Both the position numbers and the translations under genes were made by a program. Source: Enoplolaimus lenunculus (lineage: Eukaryota > Nematoda > Enoplea > Enoplida > Thoracostomopsidae). Taken from it: 64,000 nt of DNA. The notes under the pieces are model-generated. The model saw only the letters and a program-made list of their open reading frames with translations, searched no databases and was not told where the DNA came from. Positions 1 to 12,431 of this stretch are shown one piece after another. Position 1 is the stretch's first letter. The number at the start of each line of letters is the position of its first letter. The stretch covers positions 248,001-312,000 of the forward strand of contig JASANG010004103.1 of the NCBI GenBank assembly GCA_030248215.1. The letters run 5' to 3'.

Positions 1-375
1 ATTGATGTATATCCGCTACTTTTTGTTTAAAATATAAGAAATCCCAGTGAATATTGGCATGCCTTAATTTATTGTGTTGGCAAAAAATAAAACATCTTTG
101 AAACTTTTATACTTCCATATCCGTTTTTCGTTCCCACGATCTTTGCTCACTATTCCTTAACACCTCGGTAACAGCTATATCTCTTGATGACAGTTTCTAG
201 TTACTTTTGGGTGAATCTAGCTGCCGTGGTTCGGTTGCATGAAACCGGTTTTCGAAATTTTAGCGCTTCTAATAAAAACCACAGCTCCTTGTCCTGCATT
301 GTGTCTCTTGCAATTGTAGAGGAGAGAGTTCAGGGATGTGGCGGTCTTGATTGAAAGTAAGAAGTGCTTGCCAAG
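1..375. other. left edge, no gene seen
   Basis: AT-rich sequence with no convincing exon. It is probably an intron of the gene whose last two exons lie at 609-2076, because the exon at 609 needs one base from an upstream exon. Confidence 0.4.
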
Positions 376-496
376 CGTAAGGATAAGTCCATCATACCTA
401 AAGCCTAAGCATAAGCAGAAAAATTTATCTGAAGTTTAAGCTTAATTTATAACAGTCCTGCGGAAAAACGTTTCGCCTCTAATCTATACATGGGCC
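376..496. mobile_element. family A MITE, left end lost
   Basis: The right terminus is recognisable (gcggaaaaacg, then ctatacatgggcc ending at 496) after a short degenerate CCTAAGC tract. The left terminus cannot be found. The element lies in the presumed intron upstream of the exon at 609. Confidence 0.6.
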
Positions 497-608
497 AAAA
501 TGCACATGTATCTGTTATACCTAATTTAATTACTAAGTTCTATTTGTTTTGAAGCGGTGTTCGAATTTTTTGATCGTATCGATGACTTTGTTTGATTTTA
601 ATTTTCAG

Positions 609-674
609 AATATTACAACGTGGCAGAGGGACTGAAAAAGAACTTCGCGATTTGCAAGAACTTCGCTGGTCGTC
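609..674 (+). CDS. internal exon of unrecognised gene
   Basis: A 66-nt exon follows the acceptor ttttcag and precedes the strong donor gtaagt at 675. It encodes YYNVAEGLKKNFAICKNFAG plus R, a basic amphipathic stretch. It needs one base from the previous exon and leaves one base over, which matches the two-base start of the exon at 1703; this phase agreement is the main reason to join them. A basic helix like this often follows the last membrane helix of a receptor or channel, but I do not recognise the family and the preceding exon is not in view. Confidence 0.5.
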
Positions 675-963
675 GTAAGTGTTTTTGCTATACTATCCTC
701 ACGATAGGACCGTATTATTTGATGCATTATTGTTTTAATTTAATTGTTATCAAATGGGGACATGAGCAACACCTGTTTAAAGCAGTTGAAAGTCATACTT
801 TCGAAAGTTATAGCAGCCAGTATAGCTAAATTTTACATAAAAATTTACAACATAGTGGTAGAAATCGTGCAAGTGACATGGGTTACAATTATTTAAAAAT
901 TGTTTGAGATTGATTTTGGTGAATTTTGAAATTGATTCATGCGAATTTGTGTTTTATATTCTC

Positions 964-1138
964 CAAAGCATCCACATGTGCAAGTTTTTGTGGCGAGAAC
1001 TTGCAGCTGCCAGTACTCGTTGCAACAGCTTGAACGCGCCAATTATAACTTGGTGGTTTTGAATGCAAACACGTGGACTTGCAAATTGCATCTGCGAGTT
1101 CTCGCTGAAATAGTTGCTCGTGTGAATGAGGCTTTAAA
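964..1138. mobile_element. family E MITE
   Basis: Inverted ends: catgtgcaagtttttg followed by gcgagaacttgcagctgc on the left, and gcatctgcgagttctcgc then cgtgtgaatgaggc on the right. They match the TTAA-flanked copy at 38786-39235. The copy lies inside the intron 675-1702, and the open frame across it is a by-product. Confidence 0.6.
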
Positions 1139-1702
1139 CAGGTATATAGTTTATGCTTACAGAAACAATCGTTTCGCGAAATACAAAAACGATCCTTGTG
1201 ATAGTGTTTCTTTGAAAGAATCCAGAAGAAAATCCGGTACTATTGTCTGCCATTGACCGTATTAGTCTACGAATGAATTTAACTTGCAAATTGTCTGTGT
1301 CCGTGGTTTAATCAAGACCTTTGTTAGCATTTTAAGACGATTTTAGTATGTTTGGTCCCGCATCATGCAAAACAGTGAATTTTAGCCGATTTTTAAATAT
1401 ATTGGTTATTTTGTGTCATTAAGAGGACTATGTCTGTCGTAAGAATTTGCGCCTGTTTTGTTCTCCAGTAGTGTGAAATGACCCGTGATGTACAGTAATG
1501 GGAAGAATTAAGTGCCCGGTAATCGCGGAAATATCTGCGGTCGCGGTTTTATAATATCGGCTGAATTTCCTTTACTCGCGGCCAGTCTGGTCTAGAGGCA
1601 CAATTGCAGTTGTTGACGCAACTGCCATTACGCTTAATTCTGTCCCTGATTATGCGTGGAACCCTTATCCGTAGTTGGTGACTGTTTTAAGTAGCTTTTT
1701 AG

Positions 1703-2076
1703 ATGTTGATGATGGATCTCCAGATCGCGATGTACTCGAAGCAACGGATGCATTAGAAGACTATTATAATACTCGGGCAGGCGACAATGGATTTCATGCT
1801 CAGTCGCCTGTTAACACAGCAAACGACTGTAGCAGCATTCAGTATGAACTGTACGAATTAGCTCAGCTCAGGAACCGTCACAGTGAAAAGGTGTCGGAAG
1901 ATGTCGTTTTTGAATCGGAGTTACCCCCTGTGATTCCTGATTTACACCCAGTGGTTCCCAATATTCCTCCTGTAACGGCTACTTTACCTCCTGTTATCCC
2001 TAACTTGCCATTCCAGTATGAGAATGAAGGTAGTGGACACAATTGGATATTGAACGACCGTTATGGATTCAGATGA
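1703..2076 (+). CDS. 3'-terminal exon of unrecognised gene
   Basis: Acceptor gctttttag at 1694-1702, then an open frame of 124 codons to TGA at 2074-2076. The peptide starts (H)VDDGSPDRDVLEATDALEDY, has an acidic middle, then a Pro/Val-rich stretch with four PP(V/I)-type repeats (about residues 82-110 of the exon), and ends NDRYGFR. It looks like a soluble C-terminal tail. AATAAA lies 26 bp after the stop. The gene starts left of the window. No family is recognised. The DGSP motif and -GFR end weakly recall the tail of the DEG/ENaC channel at 12.4-19.1 kb, but this is too short to claim homology. Confidence 0.55.
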
Positions 2077-2101
2077 CGTAGGCAGTAACGTTGGCGTGTA
2101 A

Positions 2102-2107
2102 AATAAA
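2102..2107 (+). promoter_or_regulatory. poly(A) signal AATAAA
   Basis: Canonical AATAAA 26 bp downstream of the TGA at 2076. It supports 1703-2076 as a terminal exon. Confidence 0.6.
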
Positions 2108-2109
2108 TC

Positions 2110-5100
2110 AAGAAAGCTTGTTGCAGGTTCTTTTGAGGGCAAGCGAGCCAGAACACGTGGGCTACCATCCGTGAAGGTAGAATTGGTTTGGGGATATGCT
2201 TCGAATGACGAATGAGGCAGTGGGGGATATTAAATCATACCTAAGTAATCTTGGGGTTTTGATATTGTCGCTGGATTTCTGTTCAACTGACTTACAAGTT
2301 TTCGATTATGATTGGTTGTGTATGGCTAAGTTGGCCGTGAGCTCATGGATTGCAAACAGCGATGTTAAAATTGTATTTTTCGAATGGAACATGCGCAACT
2401 TGAAACGGGGATTTGCATAAAAAGCGAAGAAAACGTTGTGTGGTGTAGATCATGACTAAAGCGACTATGCAATGGGTTAGGTTAAGCGCAAGACCTAATC
2501 TGCTCGCGGTTTGGCGACTTTAATTATTGTGGGAATTGTATACGTGAGCACTGGGATGGAACGTGAAACGAACAAACTTGCATGTTTTAGGCGTTTGTTT
2601 AGGCTTAGGTAAGCTTCGCGATTTCGTTTGACATTGCTTTGTATGGGAACAGAATCAATAGAACGCTATTGTCTTGCGCTTATTTTGATTGTTACAACGT
2701 AGTGTTTAATTGTGTTGAAGCACATGGGTGTATAATTATTGTTTATTTGGACTATGTGAACCTCAATTTTATATGATACAAGCAGGATACAGCAGGAGGT
2801 GAAAACGGAGCCCGTTGTAAAGTTAGGAAAAAAGTTCAGGTAACAGAAATTATGGTAAACTTGCTAATTTTAACCATTATTAGCAAAGTTTTGTCAAAAA
2901 CACTTTTCAAGTAGCGTTCTTGAGCAATCTTAAATCAAGCTTTCAAATTTGCTTCAATGTTGTAAACAAAGCCGTTGAAGGGCGCCAATTTTATAAAAGT
3001 ACTGAAATCTTCGATACCGAAATTGCCGGCAACTGCGAACAAAAATCCTACCATGGTATTAACTGGAGGTGGGTTTTGTACCGGGCCGCAGGTAGACCAG
3101 TGGTTGTACGCTGGCTATATAGCATATTGAGCTCCAAGTTATTAACGTTAAAATGCATGTCGTGAACTTGCAGTTCGACGTTGAAGATTGATAGTAGGTT
3201 GTTAAGTACGAGTTGAGGAACATCAGTTAAATTTTACGCAACGATATTAACAGCTACCAAACTTGGATTCGACGTCAGGATTCACTATATATAATTTATA
3301 CTGTACACGTAATTTTTGGTAATTTTTCTCTATTGATCAGTAAAACATTGCGTTCATTTTACGAGTAGTTACATCAATTTAAAGGCGTAAAGGTTTCAGT
3401 ACGAATAGATTGTTGCTCTGTGAGTGTATTTTGACGGTTTTCACTGCCGAAGTTTATAAAATTGAAGCTTAAACCAAGTTTGACAGATTTATTTTTGTAA
3501 ACATTAACAAAAATCCGAAATTTTATTACGAATGTAGTGCGTCGTGTAAACCCTACTACTGTGTTAAAGTTGTCTAGTATTAAAATAGGAAATTATACTT
3601 TAAGATTCTTATCAATTTACTATCAAAATGCTATTTGGCCTGAAAGGTGACAGTTGAACATTGAAAATTTTAACACGCGTGTTGATTTGCTTCATCGTTA
3701 AAATTGAAAGGACGGCAGTGGTAAATTTATAGAAACTTACGTAGATTATTTTTACACCATTTTGGAATAAATTTTTTACATATTAAATTGTGAATATATA
3801 CACTAAATCATTTCAGAAATTTAACATAATTTAAAAACTAAAAGCGTTTATAGATCTAAAAGGTTAAGAGTTTAGCACTTTTACAGTGAGGTTTTGATTT
3901 TACTTTAGTTTTAAACTATGACTGAAATTTGAAACTTATGTCAGTCACACGTTACCGTTTGTAGGTTTTCGCACAAATGAAGTCCACCCTGTTCTGCTGG
4001 AACGGTATGGACGTCCATACCGTCTACCAGACTTACGTTTTCTCCACTGGTGACATATCTAATAAGCGGACATTTATGAGTTCAGCGCAATGGTGTCCGG
4101 ACAAAATTTGTGGCAATAACGGTATAGCTAGCTAAAGTTTTAGATGTTAGTTCTTATATATGCCACAAATTTTAAAAGTAGCTCATATACGGGAAATCAT
4201 TTAAAATGTTTGTAAAAGTTCAGTTCTGAGCTGCACTGGGTGTATCTGGCATCGGAGCTCAAAAATGATCGAATTTTTAATTGAAAGCACCAAAGATGCG
4301 TTACACGTCGGCTATAACAAAATAAAACTTTAATCAATTCGAAAAATTTAATATTGCATAAGTTGCACAAAAACAGTGTACCGGACATACATTACAAATA
4401 TTGATAACTATGCGGACATTTTTCGCTCAGAACAACGGTATCAAAATGTCCGCTTTTACAGTTCATCTAGCGGCGGACATTTATTTATCTAACTATGCTG
4501 TAGGTAGGACGTTGCGCGTACGTAGAGTGCTGTTAGTAACGTGTGGCTGACATTAGTTTAAAATGTTTCAACTTACCAATACATATAAAGATCATATCAA
4601 TTTCCACATTATTAAAATTTCCCTAGGTGTTTGGGGGAAATTGATCGTGTCATTTTCCACAAGGCGGGCGCAAGATAAAGTGGACAATGCATAATTTTCT
4701 TTACTAGCCGTGCTGGCATAATTTTTTACCAGCTATTTTCCCCTTTGCACAGCTCAGCCACATATTTAATACGATTTGCGCTAATTTTGCTTGAGATTTT
4801 GTCGGAACCAACAGCTGAGCACGAGTGTTACCACCAGTTAGGCTTTCGCAAGCTGAAGTATGCTTAATTGTAAAGCGGGTGCTTGACGCTTCTCCACGCA
4901 AATTTATACGGAAAAAATAGCCATTTTGTTCTCTGCGGGCTTACCTCAACCTTAATTTGCATCGATATTCCATTAAAATATACTGTACTCAGTACTGCAC
5001 TGCATTCCTGGTCATCTTAATTGAAGAATAGACTTTGGTGATCTGTTTGTTTATGGTACTTTGTTTCTTTACCGGTCAGTCTGGTAGCTTTAAATACCTA

Positions 5101-5164
5101 GGCTAAAAGTGTTTGACTTGCAGTCTTAAACGGTTTTTGTTTCGCGGCTATCCGTTAGTTGCTG
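2110..5164. other. intergenic, no gene seen
   Basis: Open frames here are short and lack splice context. A perfect 22-bp palindrome lies at 4002-4023 (half-site ACGGTATGGAC). The word GCGGACATTT recurs around 4060-4480, perhaps from a decayed inverted-repeat element. Nothing else is recognisable. Confidence 0.5.
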
Positions 5165-5270
5165 TACTGTATAGTGGCCCGAATATGAGGGGTGACTGAT
5201 ATTTATTTCGCGTCTCCAGATCGGACCCCCTTTTTTATTCAGTTACGGATAGTTATTTATTTTTAATTCA
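5165..5270. mobile_element. family J fragment (one end)
   Basis: Starts tactgtatagtggcccgaat and follows the J consensus through gacccccttttttattc and ttacgga, then breaks off. Compare the full copies at 27364 and 62201. Confidence 0.6.
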
Positions 5271-5649
5271 TCCCATGTTAGTTGGACTCAACACACATGT
5301 TTTGATATTCTTTGTGTTGTGCAGAACTGACTTGCTCAGAAGCATTTTTAATTTCTATTTTGGATTTCGCTAAAACTTATCAAGTACCATTAATTGAAGT
5401 CAAACTTCTGCTCAGTTTGTGTGTACTTGGTTGGAACTTGAGACCTTTGCTCATCCAGTAAATGTGTAGTAACCCTTCTATGGAATAATGAGTTTGGTAA
5501 AATTACCCTTTACGAACCGTAACTTGTCTAAAATTGTTGAGAGCAAATTATGTTTAGGCAGTTTCAAACGGAGCGATTAAACCTAAACGAGAACAGAAAA
5601 CGGATATTGAAAGTGTAAAAGTTTCGGCCAATGTAAAAAACGGTCGTAT

Positions 5650-5765
5650 ATAAAACTAGTATAAGCTTATTCCTAATCCTACGCAAAAAATTAGTCTAAG
5701 CCTTAAACTTACTTGCTCTATTACAGTCCGCTGAAAAACGGTTCGCCCCGTGATCTATACGTGGA
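5650..5765. mobile_element. family A MITE, degraded
   Basis: Left part agtataagcttattcctaat, a short core, then gcaaaaaattagtctaag and a right end close to ccgtgatctatacgtgg. The TTAGGC core is nearly lost. Confidence 0.6.
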
Positions 5766-7100
5766 CCAAAATAAAAAATACAGGTGTACTCAAATATAAT
5801 AAGGGTAGCAGTTATGTTATATCAAACAGAGGCAGTATATCTGTGTTGACAAATTGCACTATTTGTAGGCACAGGTTTAGAAGTGATTTTGGGTATAAAA
5901 CAAATGGAGTTTCACTGTTTTCAAGCATCTTTACAACGGCAACGGCAACGGATCCCGATTTTTATACTTGGGATAAAAACGGAAATCCTGTTTACACCCT
6001 GCACTATGCTAAAGCTAAACAAACAGCAAAAACAGTATAAATCGACGATGATTGCAAGCCACCAATACTAGACTTCTTATTGAAATTCTAATTCATTTCT
6101 GTTTTATTTACATTTTTTCAATGAAAATAACGTACTCTCCGCTAATCATTACATCAGCGTTAAACCTAAATCGGTAACGCGCATATGGGCTAGGTTCACG
6201 CTTGAGACAGAGGGTCCAATTTCAAAACGCATCCAATTCCTTATTACATGCCCGATTAAAGCATGTGTTAATACGTCAATTATACACCACAGGGCACATG
6301 TCAACGATATCTATACATGAAGCCATAGCAATAAGCTAATTTAGTTATGCTACTAAAAAGTGAGCAACGCTCAGCAGTGACTTGTGATAAAAAGGTTTGT
6401 TTGTATTGGGTCTGGTTTTATTGGCTCAAGAGCCTTGATAATTAGTTGTGTCAAAAGTACATGATACTGTTTACAACAGTGTGCAACTACCGAAATTTAT
6501 GTGGTACAAGAAGTGCCACCGGCGTTGCGTTTTTGGCCGACCCCACCTTAGTTAGCGGGGGTCGCTATCCCTCCTTATTAAGCGAGGGTCGCTATCACTT
6601 GCAATACCAATAAATTAAACCGTAAGCAAGCATTTTTTTATGCTGTATATATACATATAGTGTCATGGGTCGCACAAGTTGTACCCACACCCCCTAAAAA
6701 CCTAAAAAGGGAGTCGGCCAAAAACAACGCGTGCCGGGTACATTGTTCCTACACGGAATGTCCCCGTTTGTGTACTCTTGTTGAAGTATGTATCACCCAC
6801 TCTTGGTCGTGTCAAGCAGTGGTCTACCGTTCTCAGGTTGAAATTTTGAAAGGGATTCTTGTGTTACCAATTGTTTCAATAAATCCCATTTTACAAGGAT
6901 CGCAACGCTGGGTTTGAACCTTGCTCTTCTTTGTGGTGATCATTGCTTGCGATTATATAAAAACGCCTATGGTTCAAGTGGTTTTATGACACAGGGCAAG
7001 CAACCCCCTACCCTACAATGGCTGCAAATTTTAAGCAACGCATAATACCATATTGTACCGTATGCACCCCAGGTTTTGCATGGAATGCTTCGACACTTGC
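5766..7100. other. remaining intergenic sequence
   Basis: Apart from the P-family element at 6425-6812 no gene or repeat is recognised. The overlapping frames at 5750-6071 look random. Confidence 0.4.
6425..6812. mobile_element. family P MITE
   Basis: Two inverted arms: ggcgttgcgtttttggccg (6524) and cggccaaaaacaacgcgtgc (6715). They flank a core containing a repeated gcgggggtcgctatc word, and the element ends near cacccactcttgg. The arrangement matches the better copy at 52217-52541. Confidence 0.55.
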
Positions 7101-7255
7101 GACCAAGTATATAGATCGGGGGCAGATCGTTTTTACTGTGAGACTGTAAGGCTCATGCTTAGGAATGCGGTCTTTCTTGCGCTAAGGCTTTTTCTTAGGC
7201 TTAGGCTTAGGAATACGCTTATAATACTGTTGCGCCCCTGTTCTTTGCATTGGCC
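7101..7255. mobile_element. family A MITE
   Basis: Contains the reverse-oriented core cttaggcttaggcttaggaa, then aatacgcttataatactgtt, and the right terminus gcccctgttctttgcattggcc. The left end is eroded (agatcgggggcagatcg). Confidence 0.75.
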
Positions 7256-7874
7256 AAATTTTGTTTTAAGCACTAAGATACTCCAGGCATCTGCATTTAA
7301 GCGAAGGCTACCCTCTTGAGTTGCAAGGTACTCGCTGCTGTTTGTCTATCTCCTACCTGTGTGGATTTTGCTGATTAAAGATGATTCATTTTAATCCTAG
7401 AAAAAATTTGTTGAGCCACAATTTAAGCTATAATTATGGAAACAATTACAGCTTACCTTAATGGAAATTGTGAAATTTTTAAAGTAGTTCTTTTATTTTT
7501 GAGACGGCCTGGAGGCAGTCTCTTTTAAAATGAGTAAAATTTTCGGGTATTCATTTTATAATGCGTTTTTCTTGTACATCTGGCCTTGCAGAAATTTTTC
7601 TGGTTTATGGCTTACTAGCTATCTCAGACAGAAATTTGCTGCAGAACTTTTATGAAAAAAATTGAAACTAAGTTTTTAGTTTTAGAGAAAAACCCCCAAA
7701 TTTCGTACCGTGATTCCCTCGAAAAACTCTATTCCTATTTTCGACCTTTATGTGGTAAGGGGCGTGGCCTAATTTGCATATGGGCACAAAAGAGGTAACC
7801 AAGGCAACCCATGATAGTGAAAAATAACATTGCGTCGTTTATTTTAATACACCAATGTATTTATATTCTAGCAG

Positions 7875-7950
7875 TTAGCATGCGGCACAGCGGGTTAGCA
7901 GGTCCATTTGCTACCAGATAGTGTCAGTTCGATTCTCGCCTGCAGAAGCG
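7875..7950 (+). repeat. tRNA-derived SINE head
   Basis: A box-like gcggcacagcgggttagc is followed about 38 bp later by the B box-like agttcgattctcg, the spacing of a tRNA internal promoter. No tRNA cloverleaf closes cleanly, so this is a SINE head or tRNA pseudogene and not a functional tRNA. Confidence 0.5.
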
Positions 7951-8183
7951 ATATTTCATAGTCTATTTTTGGGCTTGAATTCAATGATATTTAAATTAAA
8001 AGAGCAGCGACACTATTTTAAGAATGGAAATTTTTTACTCCAAATTAATCAAAAAATCAGATTTTATTAATTTGGTTTTAAACTGTAAAAACACTCATTT
8101 TATTGATTTTGCCCAGAGCCAAGTCAACGAGTGGCTACTGAGTAACGACATGTCGGGTATTGACAATTTTACACTTTTTGAGC

Positions 8184-8610
8184 AGGGTGCAACCGGAGGT
8201 GAAAAATCCCGGAGCCGCAGCCGGAGCCTGAGGTCAACGAAACTGGCCGGAGCCGGAACCGGAAGTGAGGCGAAATTAAGCTGTAAATATGATGGTTAAT
8301 TAGTTAATTTTAGCCAATATCTGCAAAATATTATTAAGTTGTTTGGTTTCACGCAAATTTTCTACCAAATTTTGGCATTATTAAGTTGTTTGGTTTCACG
8401 CAAATTTTCTACCAAATTTTGGCAATTCTTTCATGAAAATTGTGACAAAAGTCAATCGAAACGCGCTAAACCGATAAATTTAGGAAAATTATGCAAAATT
8501 TTACTACCGAAATTCCCGGAACTTCCAGCAAAAATTCTACCGGAGCCGGAGCCGGAGGCCGATTTTCTGCCGGAGCCGGAGCCGAAGGCAGACATCCGGT
8601 TGTACCCTAC
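8184..8610. mobile_element. family K MITE, GCCGGA-rich
   Basis: Termini agggtgcaaccgg and ccggttgtaccct are inverted. The flanks share ttttgagc on both sides, a likely 8-bp target duplication. Both arms carry runs of CCGGAGCCGGAGCC. The middle has a 47-bp direct duplication (units at about 8331 and 8378). A solo arm occurs at 24660-24752. No coding capacity. Confidence 0.75.
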
Positions 8611-8612
8611 TT

Positions 8613-9960
8613 TTGAGCACTAGTCAACCAGATTTGTTTCCAATAGCGGACTAATCCAGTTTATTACACCTAGAAATTTTAAATGAAATCTGTTTATAAA
8701 GTCTGTCTTTATTTAATTTCTGATTGGTGTTTCTGTTTTCGTAAAATTCAAATCGGTGGTATAACTGATTCATACATGTACCCCGTTTCTCTGACCCTTT
8801 AAGGGGCTGCTTGTTCAGTTTATTGTAGGCTTTACGCAGACAGGCAACAATTAAGCGTTAGAAATTGTTCCAAATTTTGAATATAGAATGAGTAAAAAAA
8901 GATATAATGCTATAATAAAGCTTATTTAGACACTTTTATCATTTGAGACTGTTGAACATTAAGGATAAAAACGAACTCATTTAAGATTAGATTGCGAAAT
9001 TTGAGTAAATGGAAATATTTTTCGAGCAGCCAACAATTAGCATTGAACTCAAACGAGATGCTCATATTCAACTCAACCTCGACCAAAGAATCGGACGCTT
9101 TTGTTGACAATCTGCTCGATGTGACAATTGTATACATTTTTATATTTATATATTTATTTCTTTTTTCCAGGGTACGGCTATCATAGAAATTTGGATATTT
9201 TGTAGATTTGGGGAATTTTATGAAAAAAAGAATCTATATTTTTAGCTTTGATTCTTGCCATTGGCCAATTTTTGTCCAAATTTTGAATAAAATAACTTTA
9301 TTCAACTACCGCTTTGATACGTTTCACCGTTTAGCTGATTCTATAAATATATCTAAAAATATATACAGCCTAAGCAGTCAAGTTATTTAGATCGAATGAG
9401 TTACTTGCTGATTTCCCTTTTGAGAAAAAATAAGATTAATTATACCTCGGATATTCTATGTCATAAATTGTTTTTGATATTCCTTTCATAATACACCGTT
9501 AACTTGGACTATTATTCGAAATTCAGTATTGTGACATTTTGTCTGTTGTATACAAACGCTTTCCATGGGATTCTCAATTGTCATCGGCAGTAGCGACCTA
9601 TGAATGCTTGTGTACGTCACCGTTCACCAACACTAGCAAATTGCTATTTTTCACTCTGGTTAATAGTCAAAACAATATTAATAACAGCTGTGGGATTTAT
9701 CAATTTGGTTTTCGTTCCAGTTTTAAATGACAATTGTCTTACTGTTGTATTATTGTCAAAAATTTTGGATTTGCTGTCTGACTATTAATTTAGTCATCAA
9801 GGCCCGTAATTTTATAGAGATCGGCTCTGATGTTTCGGTACCCTTGATAGTATTCTTCCATAGCTACTTTTTCACCTGTTGGGGCTTCTTTGACAACGAA
9901 TAACCGTTTGGTATGTTTTGGAATGTCTTTCTCTCCTCCATGTTTTTGAAATACCTACGT
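8613..9960. other. AT-rich intergenic sequence
   Basis: No gene, RNA or repeat recognised. Open frames on both strands are short and AT-driven. Confidence 0.45.
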
Positions 9961-9979
9961 GAACACTGGTACATTTGAC

Positions 9980-10178
9980 AATAATAAAAATACAATAATA
10001 ATAATTACAATAATAATAATAATAATAATTACAATAAAAATAATAATAATAATTACAATAAAAAATAATAATAATAATAATTACAATAATAATAATAATA
10101 ATAATTACAATAATAATAATAATAATAATAATTACAATAGTAATAATAATAATAAGAATTACAGCAATAATAATAATA
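9980..10178. repeat. AAT microsatellite
   Basis: Imperfect (AAT)n broken at regular intervals by attacaat, so the real period is a 20-30 bp block of AATs ending in attac. The 89-codon frame across it, almost all Asn and Ile, is an artefact. Confidence 0.95.
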
Positions 10179-10179
10179 T

Positions 10180-11400
10180 GATATGCTTAGTTTACACAAA
10201 ACTCGATGCATATAAAATATGCGGTTGACTTAAACAGAACGCTTTTCATCGTTAGTTGTCTGCCATTTTTTTCGCTGCAAAATTTCCTAGCTATGTATTT
10301 TGTGGTATAAACGATAACTTAATTCATTGACCCATTTATCAAATTAATATTCTTCAATTTATGTCATTGATATTGAATTGTATTTCGATTGATCAACCAT
10401 AACAATTTTTACCGTATGCAATTTATGAAACTGAACGAAAAATCTTAGTATATTGAGTTATGTTCAGGCGTGTACTCTTAATGCGAGGGGAGGGGGTGCG
10501 ACAAAAAGGTCATGGCTCGTTTTGAAAACTTTAACTTAACTTTGACGAAAAATTAAATCCGTTAATAGATAAAAGGTTAAACAACTTGACTTAAAACAAA
10601 ACCTATATATGATTAAGTAGTTAACGTTGCTCTCTTCAAACCAAAATCATGCCAACTGCAAACGCTTTGTTTGTTGTTATGACATGCTTTAATGATGATT
10701 ACTCGGTCGAATTTAACGAAAAACATGGAACCAAGCCTTACTTGTTCTTCCAACCTGAACGTGAACGCTGCTATGCCTTATATCTTTGAACAGCATAGGT
10801 CAACAAATAGTTCTCCGAAAAATTCAGCATATGGGTTAAAATTGATAGTCAAAAGACACTGGGACGCCGAGGCTGACAGTCCGCCGGCACATGGGGACGA
10901 AAGACGCCGTGGTTCTTTTAATGGCGTTGAAAATTTTTTCTGTAATGATTGTTTGATGACAAAAATTAATGTTACACACAAAATGTATGAAACACAAACG
11001 ATGTATCTAACCAAAATTCTAGCCCCTGCCCACGGTAAGAGAGCTAGCGGGAAAATTGGATCGTTTTCTATTTCAAGTGGGATAATTAGTTGAGTTCAAG
11101 GGTAGCTTAGTATTTATAAGCATTAATAGATTTTGTGAATGTAGTAATCATATATTAAATACGCCAATTAACGAGACATGGGCTTATGCTTTTAAATTGT
11201 GTTAGGGTAACATTACGGTAAAAGGGTAAGCTGCTTGTTCATACATTTTGAACACACAACAGATTACTTATGCTCAGGCCCAGCGGCTCGCTCAACATGC
11301 TATGAGAATTTCAGGAGGTGCGTGTATTTGATCTTTCAAAAGTGTTATAGTATGGCAAACTTTTCTAAGGAGGGGGGAGCAGAATTATTTTCAGTGGCAC
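10180..11400. other. intergenic sequence, no gene seen
   Basis: An open frame at 10692-11093 has no splice signals, no recognisable domain and an equally open antisense frame, so I do not call it a gene. Confidence 0.4.
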
Positions 11401-11500
11401 TGAGCTTCCATAGGTTCGCGCAGTGCGCGCTTGATACACTCTTTTCTACACAGAATGTACCCAGTTGTATGCTTTTATTATTAAAGAGTATCATGCACTT
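11400..11500. mobile_element. family P fragment
   Basis: gcgcagtgcgcgc, acactcttttctacacagaa and tgtacccagttgt resemble the arm of the P-family copy at 18382-18510. The other arm is missing. Confidence 0.4.
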
Positions 11501-11661
11501 TTGGTAAAACCAAACAGTTAAAGTGATAACATATTGATTGAAACTAAAAATGGAACTTGTCATAAGTTCCTTTCAGATTCCACTAAGATTGCTTTTAGTT
11601 CAAGCCTATCGTATAGGCCCCAAAATGAATTAAACTGATATTAATTTTGGTTTTCCAGAGG

Positions 11662-11826
11662 CAGGTCCATAGCCAGCTTACCTCGTTAGGGGGCTAAGAT
11701 TTTTTCAGGAGGGGAAGTGAAGGGGTTTTAATGAGTTACAAGCAAGGTGAAAACTTTCTAGGGGGGGCCAAAATTTCCCAGGGGTGGGCTGAGCCTCCTG
11801 CCCCCCTCCCTTGGCTACGGGCCCGT
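11662..11826. mobile_element. family D MITE
   Basis: Ends caggtccatagccagc and cttggctacgggccc are inverted. The interior has the family words gttttaatgagttacaagc and gggggggccaaaatttccc. Confidence 0.75.
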
Positions 11827-11830
11827 CCAG

Positions 11831-12132
11831 AGGGAACCTGTAGTATTCGGTTACGGACTGTTATTTATCTTGCAACTGCATTCGTGATATTTGGACCCCA
11901 ATCGATTATGCTATTCTCTATGACTTCAAAAGTATAAACTTCTTTAGCATTTATCTACTTTGAATAATCAAATAGTGTACCGAACATTCTTTGGCCCAGG
12001 AACGAACATCATTTACGCACCTTAATTAATGTGATTGACATTAACGGATTCTAGAGATATATACTCCTATTGATTTCGTCTCAAAGTAACGACCCCCCTT
12101 AACTTTATATAATTTTATTTGGGTCACTACAC
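11831..12132. mobile_element. family J remnant between two D elements
   Basis: The left part has tattcggttacggactgtta (J consensus) and the right part ends atttgggtcactaca. It is flanked by D elements at 11662-11826 and 12133-12290. The middle is degraded. Confidence 0.45.
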
Positions 12133-12290
12133 GGCCCGTAGCCACGGGAGGGCAAGGGGGGCTCAGGCACCCGTGGAATAATTTTGCCCCCCAAGAACAT
12201 ATTCAAACTTGCTTGTAAGTCATTGAAAACCTTTAAATGCCCATCCTCAAAATTTTTTAGCCCTAGCAACGTAAGCAGTCTACTGGCCTG
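12133..12290. mobile_element. family D MITE
   Basis: Begins ggcccgtagccacggg, contains cttgcttgtaagtcattgaa and ends ctactggcctg. Opposite in orientation to the copy at 11662. It ends about 140 bp upstream of the channel start codon, so it is part of that gene's 5' flank. Confidence 0.75.
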
Positions 12291-12431
12291 TTACTACGTA
12301 CATATATAAAAACAAATTTAGCTTTTATAATGTGTTCATATCAACCACTCATATACTACTATATTTTAGGGACTAAGATCCAGTATACCAACCTGATAAA
12401 TTAACCCAAAACAATGGTGTAAAAGCCAAAC

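Noticed and set aside
9959-10228. 89-codon Asn/Ile open frame
   Set aside because: Lies wholly in the AAT microsatellite; no start context or splice signals.
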